Assembly: GCA_019239975.1 (NCBI GenBank)
Contig: JAFAZE010000030.1
Location: 1-33,404 of the forward strand
From: Streptosporangiaceae bacterium
GTDB taxonomy: Bacteria; Actinomycetota; Actinomycetes; Streptosporangiales; Streptosporangiaceae
Direction: 5' to 3'
Length of the DNA stretch: 33,404 bases
Part shown: piece after piece, positions 1 through 7,713 of the stretch
Layout: every line of letters begins with the position of its first letter
How positions within the stretch are numbered: the stretch's first letter is position 1
Position numbers and translations under genes: made by a program
Notes under the pieces: model-generated
Databases searched by the model: none
Told to the model about the DNA's origin: nothing
The model's input: only the letters and a program-made list of their open reading frames with translations

Positions 1-66
1 GCGCTTGCTCTTGGCCAGGTTGCGGTACGCCAAGACGGTCACGTATTCGTCCGGTGCAACAGCCAT
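1..66 (-). CDS. Start of an unidentified protein, cut by the window edge
   Basis: An ATG at 66 on the minus strand opens a frame that stays open to the window edge for 22 codons (MAVAPDEYVT...). The peptide is too short to assign. The wording resembles the start of small DUF2007-like proteins, but this is a guess. No clear ribosome binding site precedes the ATG, so the true start could lie elsewhere. It lies downstream of the decayed DUF433/DUF5615 pair on the same strand. Confidence 0.3.
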   Translation of the reverse strand, partial: MAVAPDEYVTVLAYRNLAKSKR

Positions 67-142
67 ATATTCAGTATGGCACTGAACAAGGCCGGACAGC
101 ACCAAACCACCCCAAGCCCAAGCCGCAACGGGACCTATCTAG

Positions 143-338
143 TTACCCCTGCGCGAGCAGTGCGCCAAAGTCAGTGTCAGCAGAGACTATGACCTGATTT
201 CTGATTGAGCAATCAGCATGATTTCAGCATCCGGCGTGCGCGCGCCCTTACCTCACGAACGTGCGTCGCGTCGTATCCTGCCTGGGACAAAAGCTCAGCG
301 ACTCGTGGCGAGAGGTTCTCGTCGACGAGAAACTTCAC
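143..338 (-). pseudogene. Decayed DUF5615 (PIN-like) toxin gene
   Basis: The frame starts at a GTG at 338 that overlaps the stop of the DUF433 gene (GTGA), the usual antitoxin-toxin coupling. It opens with [16 protein letters not shown], the hallmark N-terminus of DUF5615 PIN-like nucleases with the first acidic residue. The frame then breaks. The first part stops after 41 codons at 213-215. The continuation TPDAEIMLIAQSE is in a second frame, and the acidic motif VIVSADTDFGALLAQ is in a third frame that ends in TAA at 143-145. At least two frameshifts plus loss of the C-terminus indicate a dead gene. Sequencing error could explain one shift but hardly all of them. Confidence 0.75.
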
Positions 339-565
339 GCTGGTTCACGGAGTTTGTAGAAGTGGACGTTAGTTGAGTCCGCCGCGTACTCGAGAGCTTG
401 CTTGATGTCATCACGCTCTAGGTCGGGGTAGTTCACAAGGATCTCGTCGAAGGACCAGCCAGCAGCCACTAGCCGGACCACGGTTTCGACGGAGATCCGC
501 AGTCCTCGAATTGATGGTCTGCCCTCGAGCTTGGCTGGATCTATGGTGATCCGATCGAAATCCAC
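335..565 (-). CDS. DUF433 antitoxin-like protein
   Basis: This 76-residue protein starts at a GTG at 565, four bases after an AGGGAGG ribosome binding site (570-576). It has the compact DUF433 pattern: an [19 protein letters not shown] beta-rich start, then a winged-helix-like part with the conserved [18 protein letters not shown] segment. DUF433 proteins are VapB-type antitoxins that usually pair with DUF5615 PIN-like toxins. Here the antitoxin is full length while its partner, overlapping by four bases, is frameshifted. It may be an orphan antitoxin, or be on its way to loss. Family assignment is firm; present function is inference. Confidence 0.8.
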   Translation of the reverse strand: MDFDRITIDPAKLEGRPSIRGLRISVETVVRLVAAGWSFDEILVNYPDLERDDIKQALEYAADSTNVHFYKLREPA

Positions 566-598
566 GAATCCTCCCTGGGAGGAGTGCGATCACTGCAG

Positions 599-675
599 TG
601 GTCGGGGTGGCCGGATTTGAACCGGCGGCCTCTTCGTCCCGAACGAAGCGCGCTGCCAAGCTGCGCTACACCCCG
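599..675 (-). tRNA. tRNA-Pro (anticodon CGG), CCA encoded
   Basis: The minus strand folds as a full cloverleaf. The acceptor stem CGGGGTG pairs with CACCCCG, the D stem is GCGC/GCGC, and the anticodon stem CTTCG/CGAAG closes the loop TTCGGGA (anticodon CGG, reading CCG). The T arm is GCCGG-TTCAAAT-CCGGC. Discriminator A at 602 is followed by encoded CCA at 599-601. Spurious peptides read from this region are translations of the tRNA, not genes. Confidence 0.96.
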
Positions 676-733
676 CCGCCCGCACCAGCCACGGCGCATC
701 GCGAAACCGTGGAGTGCCGAGCGGGTCCCCGAC

Positions 734-739
734 AGTCTA
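734..739 (-). promoter_or_regulatory. Candidate -10 element for tRNA-Pro
   Basis: TAGACT on the minus strand fits the actinobacterial TANNNT -10 pattern and lies 58 bases before the tRNA 5' end. No good -35 is visible 16-18 bases upstream, so this is a modest call. Confidence 0.4.
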
Positions 740-829
740 GCGGATAACCGGGACCGGCATGAGCACGGTGACACGCACCACACCGACGGCCGCCGGGGAC
801 GGCCGGTTACCGGCTCACCAGTTCGGGGC

Positions 830-1729
830 TTACCGGCTCACGAGCGTGAGCAGGGTCGCTTCGGGGCGGCACGCGAACCGGAACGGCGCCCATGGCGACG
901 TCCCCAGGCCCGCGGACACGTGCAGCCACGCGCCGCCGGATCCGGCCGGGTGGCGGTGCAGGCCGCGTGCCCGCGCCCGGTCGATGCCGCAGTTGGTGAC
1001 CAGCGTGCCGTACCCCGGCAGGCACACCTGGCCGCCGTGGGTATGCCCGGCGAGCAGCAGGTCGTAGCCGTCGGCGGCGAACCTGTCCAGCAGCCGGGGC
1101 TCCGGTGAGTGCATGATGCCCAGCCGCAGGTCCGCAGCCGGATCCGCTTGCCCGGCCACCAGGTCGTACCGGTCCCGCCGTACGTGAGAGTCATGGACGC
1201 CGGCCACCGCGATGTTCAGGCCGCCCGCGAAGACCTCGCCGCGCCGGTTGTCGGCGTCCAGCCAGCCGGCGGTGATCATGCCGTCGCGCAGCTTCTCCCA
1301 CGGCAGGTTGGGGATGTGCCGGCGGTGGTCGTTCGTGCTGGTCCGCCACAGGTAGCGCGCCGGGTTCCTCGGCTTGGGCGCGTACAGGTCGTTGGCGCCG
1401 AGTACGAACGCTCCCGGCCGTTCCAGCAGCGGCCCGAGCGAGTCAAGGAGATACGGAACGGCGTTCCGGTGCGCCAGCGAGTCACCCGTGTTCACCACGA
1501 GATCCGGGTCGAGCGCGTCCAGCGTCCGTATCCAGGACATGAGCCGGTGCCGTCCCGGCGTCAGGTGCGCGTCGGATATGTGCAGCACGCGCACCGGCGG
1601 TTTCCCGGGCGGCAGCACCGGCACGTCGGCTTGCCTGAGCGCGAACCAGTTCCGCTCGATGACCGTCGTATAGCCGAGTGCCGCCGCGCCTCCGGCGGCA
1701 CCGAGAGTGAGGAGCGTTCGCGTTCGCAC
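830..1729 (-). CDS. Membrane-anchored calcineurin-like metallophosphoesterase
   Basis: This 299-residue protein, from a GTG at 1729, is chosen over an upstream in-frame start because it begins just before a hydrophobic anchor (about residues 7-21) and does not run into yqeY. The metal-binding blocks of the calcineurin-like family follow in order: HISDAH (D53, H55), NTGDS (D83), GAND (near 111-114), MHSPEP, and AGHTHGGQ near the C-terminus. It is predicted to be a two-metal phosphoesterase; the substrate is unknown. The place near ponA and wblA matches Rv3683 of M. tuberculosis. It is divergent from yqeY with about 64 bases between starts, so the promoters must be packed closely or overlap. 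Confidence 0.88.
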   Translation of the reverse strand: MRTRTLLTLGAAGGAAALGYTTVIERNWFALRQADVPVLPPGKPPVRVLHISDAHLTPGRHRLMSWIRTLDALDPDLVVNTGDSLAHRNAVPYLLDSLGPLLERPGAFVLGANDLYAPKPRNPARYLWRTSTNDHRRHIPNLPWEKLRDGMITAGWLDADNRRGEVFAGGLNIAVAGVHDSHVRRDRYDLVAGQADPAADLRLGIMHSPEPRLLDRFAADGYDLLLAGHTHGGQVCLPGYGTLVTNCGIDRARARGLHRHPAGSGGAWLHVSAGLGTSPWAPFRFACRPEATLLTLVSR

Positions 1730-1793
1730 CCACTCATGGTGCCATGCCGCCCGCTGTGCCTCGTCCCGCGCCGCGCTGCGGCAGGATTGGTGC

Positions 1794-2255
1794 GTGACCG
1801 AACTCAAGGAACAACTGCGCGCTGACCTGAACTCCGCGATGCGGGCACGGGATCAGGTGCGGATGCGCACCCTCAGGATGGCGCTCACCTCGATCACCAA
1901 CGAGGAGGTCTCCGGCGACACCGCCCGCGAGCTCTCCGACGACGAGATCGTCAGGGTGCTGATCCGCGAGGCGAAAAAGCGCCGGGAAGCCGCGGACGCG
2001 TTCGAGGGCGCCGGGCGGCCGGACCAGGCGGCGGCCGAGCGCGCGGAGGGTGACGTGCTCGCCACATACCTCCCGGCGCAGCTCACCGACGAGGAGCTCG
2101 GGCAACTGGTCGCCGCCGCGGTCGCCGAGACGGGCGCGTCCGGCATGGGCGGCATGGGACAGGTGATGAAGACGGTGACACCACGGGTGGCTGGCCGTGC
2201 TGACGGCGCCCGCGTCGCCGCCGAGGTCCGCCGCCAGCTCACGAGCGGCGGGTAA
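1794..2255 (+). CDS. GatB/YqeY domain protein
   Basis: This 153-residue protein starts at a GTG at 1794. It carries the YqeY fold: an N-terminal helical part with LKEQLRADLNSAMRARD and LRMALTSITNEEV, then the C-terminal GatB tail-like domain with TYLPAQLTDEEL and GMGGMGQVMKTVTPRV. The family resembles the C-terminal domain of the GatB subunit of tRNA-dependent amidotransferase and may bind tRNA; its role in the cell is not settled. It is transcribed away from the metallophosphoesterase and towards the aldo/keto reductase, with hairpins between the two. Confidence 0.9.
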   Translation: MTELKEQLRADLNSAMRARDQVRMRTLRMALTSITNEEVSGDTARELSDDEIVRVLIREAKKRREAADAFEGAGRPDQAAAERAEGDVLATYLPAQLTDEELGQLVAAAVAETGASGMGGMGQVMKTVTPRVAGRADGARVAAEVRRQLTSGG

Positions 2256-2406
2256 GGGTGCGTAACGGCTGGGACAAGCGGGATGTTCGGGGCGGATGTG
2301 CGCCGAACCGCCGCCGTGTGAGACCCGCCATTTCCACGACGTGCCAGCGCCAAACCGCTTGGTGGATGTTTAGGTGCCGTATGCGACACCACGTTTCCGT
2401 GATCAT

Positions 2407-2439
2407 GGAGCAGCCCGCGCTGAGGGCGCGGGCTGCTCC
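2407..2439. terminator. Strong hairpin after yqeY
   Basis: A perfect 14-bp inverted repeat (GGAGCAGCCCGCGC at 2407-2420 and its complement at 2426-2439) has a 5-base loop. It lies about 150 bases past the yqeY stop and also downstream of the convergent aldo/keto reductase, so it may serve both. There is no T tract, as is usual for actinobacterial terminators. The rest of 2256-2508 shows nothing else. Confidence 0.6.
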
Positions 2440-2508
2440 CGCGGCGGTGTGAAAGCTGGGGCTGTGGGGGAGGTGCGGGCGGGGTGAGGGCGGAGCGCAA
2501 GCTGGGGT

Positions 2509-2527
2509 CCCGCGCCAAGGGCGCGGG
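2509..2527 (-). terminator. Hairpin after the aldo/keto reductase
   Basis: An 8-bp perfect stem (CCCGCGCC / GGCGCGGG) with a 3-base loop lies about 25 bases past the stop of the reductase on the minus strand. Confidence 0.5.
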
Positions 2528-2528
2528 C

Positions 2529-2571
2529 TAGAAGCGGCCGCCGGAGAAGGGTTAGAAGCGGCCGCCGGAGA
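2529..2571. repeat. 19-bp direct repeat spanning the reductase stop codon
   Basis: TAGAAGCGGCCGCCGGAGA occurs at 2529-2547 and 2553-2571, five bases apart. The second copy holds the last codons (SGGRF) and most of the TAA stop of the reductase. The first copy repeats the same residues and a stop, but behind the real stop. It looks like a slippage duplication of the gene end. Confidence 0.85.
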
Positions 2572-3589
2572 CGCGGCGGTCGCGGTGGGTCTGGCCCCGG
2601 GCGCCGTAGGGGTAATCCGGGGCGCCGGGATCGCTCGCCTCGTCGAGCAGGCGGGTCTCCTCGTCGCTCAGCCGCAGGTCCGCGGCGGCGAGGTTGTCCT
2701 CGAGCTGCTCGAGGGTTCGCGCGCCGAGGATGACCGAGCTCACCGCCGGCCTGCCGAGCACCCATGCGATCGCCACCTGCCCCATCGGCACGCCGCGGTC
2801 GTCCGCGACCTTGCGCACGGCGTCGAGCACCTGCCAGTTGCGCTCGAGGTGACCTCGCTCGTTCCAGATGCGCATGCCCTGGTCGGCCTGCTCCGCCAGC
2901 CTGGTGTGAGCGCCCGGCGCCTCGCCCCGGCGGTACTTGCCGGTCAGCCAGCCGCTGGCCAGCGGAGACCAGGGCAGCAGGCCGAGTCCTTCGGCCTGGC
3001 AGGCGGGCATGATCTCCCACTCGATGGCCCGTGCCAGCAGGTTGTACTGCGGCTGCACGGTGACCGGCCGGGAGGCGAGGCCGCCCGCGCCGGCGATGTC
3101 CACGTACTTCTGTATCTGGTAGGCGAGGAAGTTGGACAGGCCCACATAGAGGATCTTCCCGGCGCGCACGGCGTCGTCCAGGAACCGCAGTGTCTCCTCG
3201 ACCGGGGTCAGCGGATCCCACCCGTGCAGCTGGTACAGGTCGATGGTGTCGACGCCGAGCCGGCGCAGCGACGCGTCGAGCGCGGCGGAGAGGTGCCGGC
3301 GCGAAAGCCCGTGGCCGTTCGGTGTCTCATCGACGGGGAAGCGCCCCTTGGTGGCGATGACGGCCTGGTTCCGGGCATCCCCCCGCCGGGCCAGCCAGCG
3401 GCCGATGATCGACTCTGAGCGGCCGTCGGCGTACACGTCCGCCGTGTCGATCAGCGTGCCGCCGGTGTCCAGGAACCGGTCGAGCTGTGCGAAAGATCCC
3501 GTCTCGTCCGTCTCGTTACCGAACGTGAGCGAGCCGAGCGCCATCGCCGAAACGGCGCATCCGCTCGCACCGAGCAGCCGGTACTCCAT
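2552..3589 (-). CDS. Aldo/keto reductase (voltage-gated K+ channel beta-like group)
   Basis: This 345-residue NADPH-dependent oxidoreductase has an (alpha/beta)8 barrel. The catalytic tetrad is visible: D48 and Y53 in IDTADVYADG, K81 in IATKGRF and H122 in LYQLHGWD. Later blocks LYVGLSNF, QPQYNLL, LLPWSPLASGWLTGKYRRG and the cofactor-binding SSVILGARTLEQLEDNL are typical of the YajO/PhrD-like aldo/keto reductase group. Length is normal for the family. The physiological substrate cannot be read from the sequence. It lies 13 bases past the PBP stop on the same strand, so the two genes are likely cotranscribed. Confidence 0.92.
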   Translation of the reverse strand: MEYRLLGASGCAVSAMALGSLTFGNETDETGSFAQLDRFLDTGGTLIDTADVYADGRSESIIGRWLARRGDARNQAVIATKGRFPVDETPNGHGLSRRHLSAALDASLRRLGVDTIDLYQLHGWDPLTPVEETLRFLDDAVRAGKILYVGLSNFLAYQIQKYVDIAGAGGLASRPVTVQPQYNLLARAIEWEIMPACQAEGLGLLPWSPLASGWLTGKYRRGEAPGAHTRLAEQADQGMRIWNERGHLERNWQVLDAVRKVADDRGVPMGQVAIAWVLGRPAVSSVILGARTLEQLEDNLAAADLRLSDEETRLLDEASDPGAPDYPYGARGQTHRDRRVSGGRF

Positions 3590-3602
3590 CAGACCTCCGT
3601 CC

Positions 3603-5882
3603 TCACGGGTGGCCTGGGCCTGGGCCGCCCCCGTTACCGCCGCCGCCCTTGTGGCCCTTGCCGGGCTGGACGACGGTCTGGCCGTCGCCCTGGCTCCAGA
3701 GCTCGCTGCCGCCCGGAACGGGCATGAAGCCGAGCGCCGGGCCGAGGCTCGCGTGATCGAAGGTCATGTGCCAGGTCGATCCGGGCGCCATGGCGCCGAA
3801 CATCTCGCTCGGGCAGGAGACCCCGCCGAACTCCAGCCGGTAGCAGGCGGTCGTGCCCGCCATCGTGTCCGTGGTCGGCGAAGCCGGGTTGAACACCGAG
3901 GTGTAGCTGGCCAGGGTTGGCGTGTAGCCGCCGAAGGCGGCGTACGGCGTGCCGTTGCCGCTGGTCACGTTCGAGGTACCGGTCTTGCCCGCCGCCGGGC
4001 GGTCAATGGGGCCCGGCCCCTGAGGCTGCGCCGCCGTGGCGCCGTTCGTGAACACGCCCGACAGGATGTAGCTCACGGCGTCCGCCACCTCGGCCGATAT
4101 TGCCCGGTGGCAGCGGGCCGACGGCACCGCGATGGAGCGGTTGCCCGGAGCCGTGATCCTGCTGATCGCCACCGGCGAGCAGTAGACGCCCCGCGCGGCC
4201 ATGGTCGCGTACGCGGCCGCCATGGACATGGGCGACACGTTGATCACGCCGAGGGTGAAGGCCGGGAAATCATCGGCGGGGTACACCGTCCCGGCGCGGG
4301 TGTGTTCGGTTGACAGCAGCGATGATCCGTCCGCTCTGGTCAGGCCGAGCGTCATCGCGGTACGCACGACGTTGCACAGGCCGACCTTCTTCTCCAGCTC
4401 GGCGAAGAAGACGTTGATCGAGTGCGTGGTCCCGGTGTACAGCGAGTCCGTGGTGGTGCCCGGTCCCTCGGAGTTCGTCACGTTGAACGGGCTGACCGGA
4501 TCCCCCGCGCAGTTCGCGTAGCCGTTGATGGTGGTCGAGCCGGGTACCGTCTGGGTGTAGCCGAAGGGCACGCCCTGCTCCAGGGCCGTGACCAGAGTGA
4601 ACAGCTTGGACGAGGAACCCGTCTGCACGCCGGAGCTGCCGCCGTCGGCGGTGTTCACCGCGTAGTCGACCTCTGTCTGGCCCCTGCCGGTGCCGTACGG
4701 CCTGTCCTCGGCGATCGCGCGGATCCTGCCCGTGCCGGGCTGCACCAGGACCTCGGTGTCCGCGTTGTGCGCCGGGTTGACGTTGTTGTCGTGCGCCGGC
4801 ATGACCCAGTTGACCGCCCTTGTCGCGGCCCGCTGGTCCCGGGGATCGAACGTCGTGTAGACGTGCAGCCCGCCGGTGGCGAGCAGCCTCGCGCGGGCCT
4901 GGGTGGTCTTGCCGAGGGTCTTGTCCAGCAGCAGCGTGTGCATCACGAAGTCACAGTCGAAGGCGTAGTCGCCCACGGTGGGAGCGCCGCAGCCGCTCTG
5001 CACCGCGCCCGGGCTGAGGCCCAGCGGCTCGCTCTCGGCCTTGGCCGCGACCCTGGGGCCGATCCAGTGGGTCTGCTCCATCCTCGCGAGCACGGTGTTG
5101 CGCCGCTCGACGGACACGGCCGGGTTCGCGATCGGGTCGTATTCCGACGGGTTCTCGACGACGCCGGCCAGCGTCGCGGCCTGGGTCAGGTCCAGGCTCG
5201 CCGCCGTGGTGCCGAAGTACGTCTCCGCGGCCGCCTCGATGCCCCAGGCGCCGTTGCCGAAATACGCGTCGTTCAGGTACCCGGCGAGGATCTGCTGCTT
5301 GGACATCTGGTGCTCGAGCGCCACCGCCATCCGCAGCTCGTTCAGCTTGCGGTACAGCGTCCTGGCCTGGGCGGCGGCGATCGCGGCCTGGTTGCTGCCC
5401 GCCTGGAGAATGAGCACGTCCTTCACGTACTGCTGCGCGATCGTCGAGCCGCCCTGGATCGGCTGGTGCCTGAGGTCGTTCACCAGCGCGCGGATCGTTC
5501 CCTTCAGGTCGATCGCGCCGTGCTGCCAGTAACGCGAGTCCTCGATCGCCACGATCGCCTGCTGCATCTGCGGGGAGATCTGGTTGTAGCCGACCGGCTG
5601 CCGGTCGATCCCCGCGTACGTCATGCCCGGGCCGAGGTCCACGCCGTAGACGTACGTGATGAGGCGGCCGTTCCGGTCGTAGATCGCCGACCGCTGCGGC
5701 AGGCCGCTGGTGGCGTCGAAGGAGATCGAGGTGAACTTGTCCGCCTCGTTGCGCACCAGGATGCCCGTCGCCGCGACCACGGGCACCACCATGGCGGCGG
5801 CGAGCAGTCCCCCGGCCGCCGCCAGCGTGATAAGGCGCCCGACGGCGCTCGTCTTGCTCGATGTCAAGTCAGCGAGCTGCAC
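3603..5882 (-). CDS. Bifunctional class A penicillin-binding protein (PonA2-like)
   Basis: This 759-residue peptidoglycan synthase, from a GTG at 5882, has a single N-terminal membrane anchor (about 17-42). A GT51 transglycosylase domain follows with EDSRYWQHGAID (catalytic E114) and QGGSTIAQQYVKD. The transpeptidase domain has SSSK (S423, K426), SIN (S488-N490) and KTGT (from K633). It polymerises and crosslinks peptidoglycan outside the membrane. The C-terminus is a Gly/Pro/Lys-rich tail. No PASTA domain is seen, unlike M. tuberculosis PonA2, which occupies the same place next to whiB4. No convincing ribosome binding site precedes the GTG. Confidence 0.94.
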   Translation of the reverse strand: MQLADLTSSKTSAVGRLITLAAAGGLLAAAMVVPVVAATGILVRNEADKFTSISFDATSGLPQRSAIYDRNGRLITYVYGVDLGPGMTYAGIDRQPVGYNQISPQMQQAIVAIEDSRYWQHGAIDLKGTIRALVNDLRHQPIQGGSTIAQQYVKDVLILQAGSNQAAIAAAQARTLYRKLNELRMAVALEHQMSKQQILAGYLNDAYFGNGAWGIEAAAETYFGTTAASLDLTQAATLAGVVENPSEYDPIANPAVSVERRNTVLARMEQTHWIGPRVAAKAESEPLGLSPGAVQSGCGAPTVGDYAFDCDFVMHTLLLDKTLGKTTQARARLLATGGLHVYTTFDPRDQRAATRAVNWVMPAHDNNVNPAHNADTEVLVQPGTGRIRAIAEDRPYGTGRGQTEVDYAVNTADGGSSGVQTGSSSKLFTLVTALEQGVPFGYTQTVPGSTTINGYANCAGDPVSPFNVTNSEGPGTTTDSLYTGTTHSINVFFAELEKKVGLCNVVRTAMTLGLTRADGSSLLSTEHTRAGTVYPADDFPAFTLGVINVSPMSMAAAYATMAARGVYCSPVAISRITAPGNRSIAVPSARCHRAISAEVADAVSYILSGVFTNGATAAQPQGPGPIDRPAAGKTGTSNVTSGNGTPYAAFGGYTPTLASYTSVFNPASPTTDTMAGTTACYRLEFGGVSCPSEMFGAMAPGSTWHMTFDHASLGPALGFMPVPGGSELWSQGDGQTVVQPGKGHKGGGGNGGGPGPGHP

Positions 5883-5952
5883 GGGTCATAGAGTACGCGT
5901 GGGCGGAAGGTGCTACTGCAGCACAGGGGAGACCTACGGCGGCACGCAGCCA

Positions 5953-6091
5953 CTTTGTCACGCTGAGGGTGCATTCGCAGCCGAACCGTGACTAGTGCCG
6001 GGCTGTATATAGTCCATCAGGACTATTTGCGAAATGACCATGCCGGGGTCTTGGCATCCGGGCCCTGTTTTCCGTAAGTTGCTTTGTCACG
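5953..6091. promoter_or_regulatory. Sequence repeats upstream of wblA
   Basis: The 317-base gap between the divergent ponA-like gene and wblA holds CTTTGTCACG twice (5953-5962 and 6082-6091). Between them is an inverted repeat ATAGTCC-ATCA-GGACTAT (6009-6026). The stretch 6000-6110 is more AT-rich than its surroundings. These are plausible operators for a regulator of wblA or ponA, but I recognise no known box. Confidence 0.45.
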
Positions 6092-6186
6092 AGTAGATAA
6101 CCGTGGCCGGGTGGCCGCACACCCCCCGCGGTGAGTAACCCGTCGAACCGACCGCCCGGGCGCAGACCTGCGCCCGGCGATCAATG

Positions 6187-6191
6187 AGGAG
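6187..6191 (+). promoter_or_regulatory. Ribosome binding site of wblA
   Basis: AGGAG lies eight bases before the ATG at 6200 and fixes this start. Confidence 0.75.
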
Positions 6192-6199
6192 TTGGGCAC

Positions 6200-6502
6200 A
6201 TGTGGATCACTGACTGGACCACACGCGCCGCATGCAAGGGAACTGACCCGGACGAGCTGTTCGTTCAGGGCGCAGCGCAGAACCGCGCCAAGCTGATCTG
6301 CCGGGGCTGCCCGGTTCGCACCGAGTGCCTTGCGGACGCGCTCGACAACGGGATCGAGTTTGGCGTGTGGGGCGGAATGACCGAGCGGGAGCGCCGTGCG
6401 CTCCTCCGCCGCCGGCCCGACGTCACGTCGTGGCGGGACCTGCTCGAGCGTGCCCGGGACCGCTACGAGCGCCAGGGCATCGATGAACTGGTGGCCAGCT
6501 AG
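6200..6502 (+). CDS. wblA: WhiB-family iron-sulfur regulator (WhiB4/WblA type)
   Basis: This 100-residue protein has the four cluster-binding cysteines C12, C34, C37 and C43 (C-X21-C-X2-C-X5-C) and the GVWGG turn (55-59), followed by a basic C-terminal tail (RRALLRRR) that contacts DNA. WhiB proteins bind a [4Fe-4S] cluster and usually act with the principal sigma factor. Position beside the PBP and the two ATPase genes matches whiB4 of mycobacteria and wblA of Streptomyces, which affects oxidative-stress response and development. The stop TAG overlaps the stop of the convergent ATPase gene in the palindrome CTAG. Confidence 0.93.
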   Translation: MWITDWTTRAACKGTDPDELFVQGAAQNRAKLICRGCPVRTECLADALDNGIEFGVWGGMTERERRALLRRRPDVTSWRDLLERARDRYERQGIDELVAS

Positions 6503-7713
6503 CGCAAAGGTGCGCGGCTGCCCGCCTGGGACTGGTTAGCCAGCGACTCGCCGATGTAACGGAGCCCGGCGAGATCGTGAACATCTACCGGCAGCGCGAC
6601 CACCTCAGCGACGGGAACGGTCGGGTGAGCCGACGTGAAAGCGCCGGCCACCCGCTGTTCTCGTCCGCTGAGGTTCATGCGCTCCGCATGCAGCCGCAGC
6701 GCCGCCGCCGCGAGCGTGTAGCGGGGAGCCCCGTCGGCAGCGCCCGTCCCGTTCGGCATGACCTCGAGAGTTTCAGCGGCGGCCAGCGAACGTGCGGCGG
6801 ACAGCCGTGCGGCCGGTGACCTGTGCACCCGGTTGAGGATGAGGCCGGCCAGCGGCATCCGCTCCTCGTCCAGCCGCTCGACGAAGTACGACGCCTCGCG
6901 CAGCGCGTCCGGCTCGGGCGCCGCGACGACAAGGAACGAAGTGCCCGGTGCCTGCAGCAGCCGGTACGTCGACTCGGCGCGCTCGCGGAAGCCGCCGAAC
7001 ATCGTGTCGAACGCCGTGATGAACGTCTGCGCGTCCTTGAGCACCTGGGCGCCGAGCAGTTTCGTCAGCGCGCCCGTCATCATCGAGAGCCCGGCGTTGA
7101 GCATCTTCATGTACGGCCTGCCCGCCTTGACCGGGCTGGCGAGCACCCGGATCAGCCTGCCGTCCAGGAACCGGCCGAGCCGCTGCGGCGCGTCGAGGAA
7201 GTCCAGCGCGTTGCGGCTCGGCGGGGTGTCCACGACGATCAGGTCCCACTCCTCGGCGCGCCGGAGCTGGCCGAGCTTCTCCATCGCCATGTACTCCTGG
7301 GTGCCGGCGAAGCTGGACGACAGCGACTGGTAGAACGGGTTGGCCAGGATCTGCGCGGCCCGGTCGGGGTCCGCGTGCGCTTCCACGATCTCGTCGAAGG
7401 TGCGCTTCATGTCCAGCATCATCGCGTGCAGGCTGCCGCCGCTCGTCCCGTCGACGCCATCGACCGGGCGCGGCGTGTTGTCCAGCGACGTCAGCCCCAT
7501 GGACTGCGCCAGCCGCCTCGCCGGGTCGACGGTGAGCACACAGGTCTGCCTGCCTCGTTCGGCTGCCCGGAGGCCGATCGCGGCCGCGGCGGTGGTCTTG
7601 CCGACGCCGCCGGAGCCGCAGCAGACGATGATGCGGGTACGGCGGTCGTCGATGATCCGGTCCATCTCCAGCCTCGGCGTCGTCACGCCGTGCCTCCCGC
7701 TCGCGTGGCTCAC
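6499..7713 (-). CDS. Get3/ArsA-like ATPase, second subunit (Rv3680-like)
   Basis: This 404-residue P-loop ATPase of the SIMIBI class starts at a GTG at 7713 that overlaps the stop of the upstream ATPase gene. The Walker A is GSGGVGKTT (33-41). It has the general lysine (K39), but the signature lysine of the deviant Walker A (KGGxGKT) is replaced by serine. LTVDPARRL and VDTPPSRNALDFLDAP follow as switch-like regions. The gene matches Rv3680 of M. tuberculosis, which forms a heterodimer with Rv3679; such bacterial Get3-like ATPases have no established cargo. It converges on wblA with stop codons sharing four bases. Confidence 0.88.
   Translation of the reverse strand: MSHASGRHGVTTPRLEMDRIIDDRRTRIIVCCGSGGVGKTTAAAAIGLRAAERGRQTCVLTVDPARRLAQSMGLTSLDNTPRPVDGVDGTSGGSLHAMMLDMKRTFDEIVEAHADPDRAAQILANPFYQSLSSSFAGTQEYMAMEKLGQLRRAEEWDLIVVDTPPSRNALDFLDAPQRLGRFLDGRLIRVLASPVKAGRPYMKMLNAGLSMMTGALTKLLGAQVLKDAQTFITAFDTMFGGFRERAESTYRLLQAPGTSFLVVAAPEPDALREASYFVERLDEERMPLAGLILNRVHRSPAARLSAARSLAAAETLEVMPNGTGAADGAPRYTLAAAALRLHAERMNLSGREQRVAGAFTSAHPTVPVAEVVALPVDVHDLAGLRYIGESLANQSQAGSRAPLR

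Noticed and set aside
541..783. Minus-strand 80-residue frame with [18 protein letters not shown]
   Set aside because: It is a translation of tRNA-Pro and its flanks.
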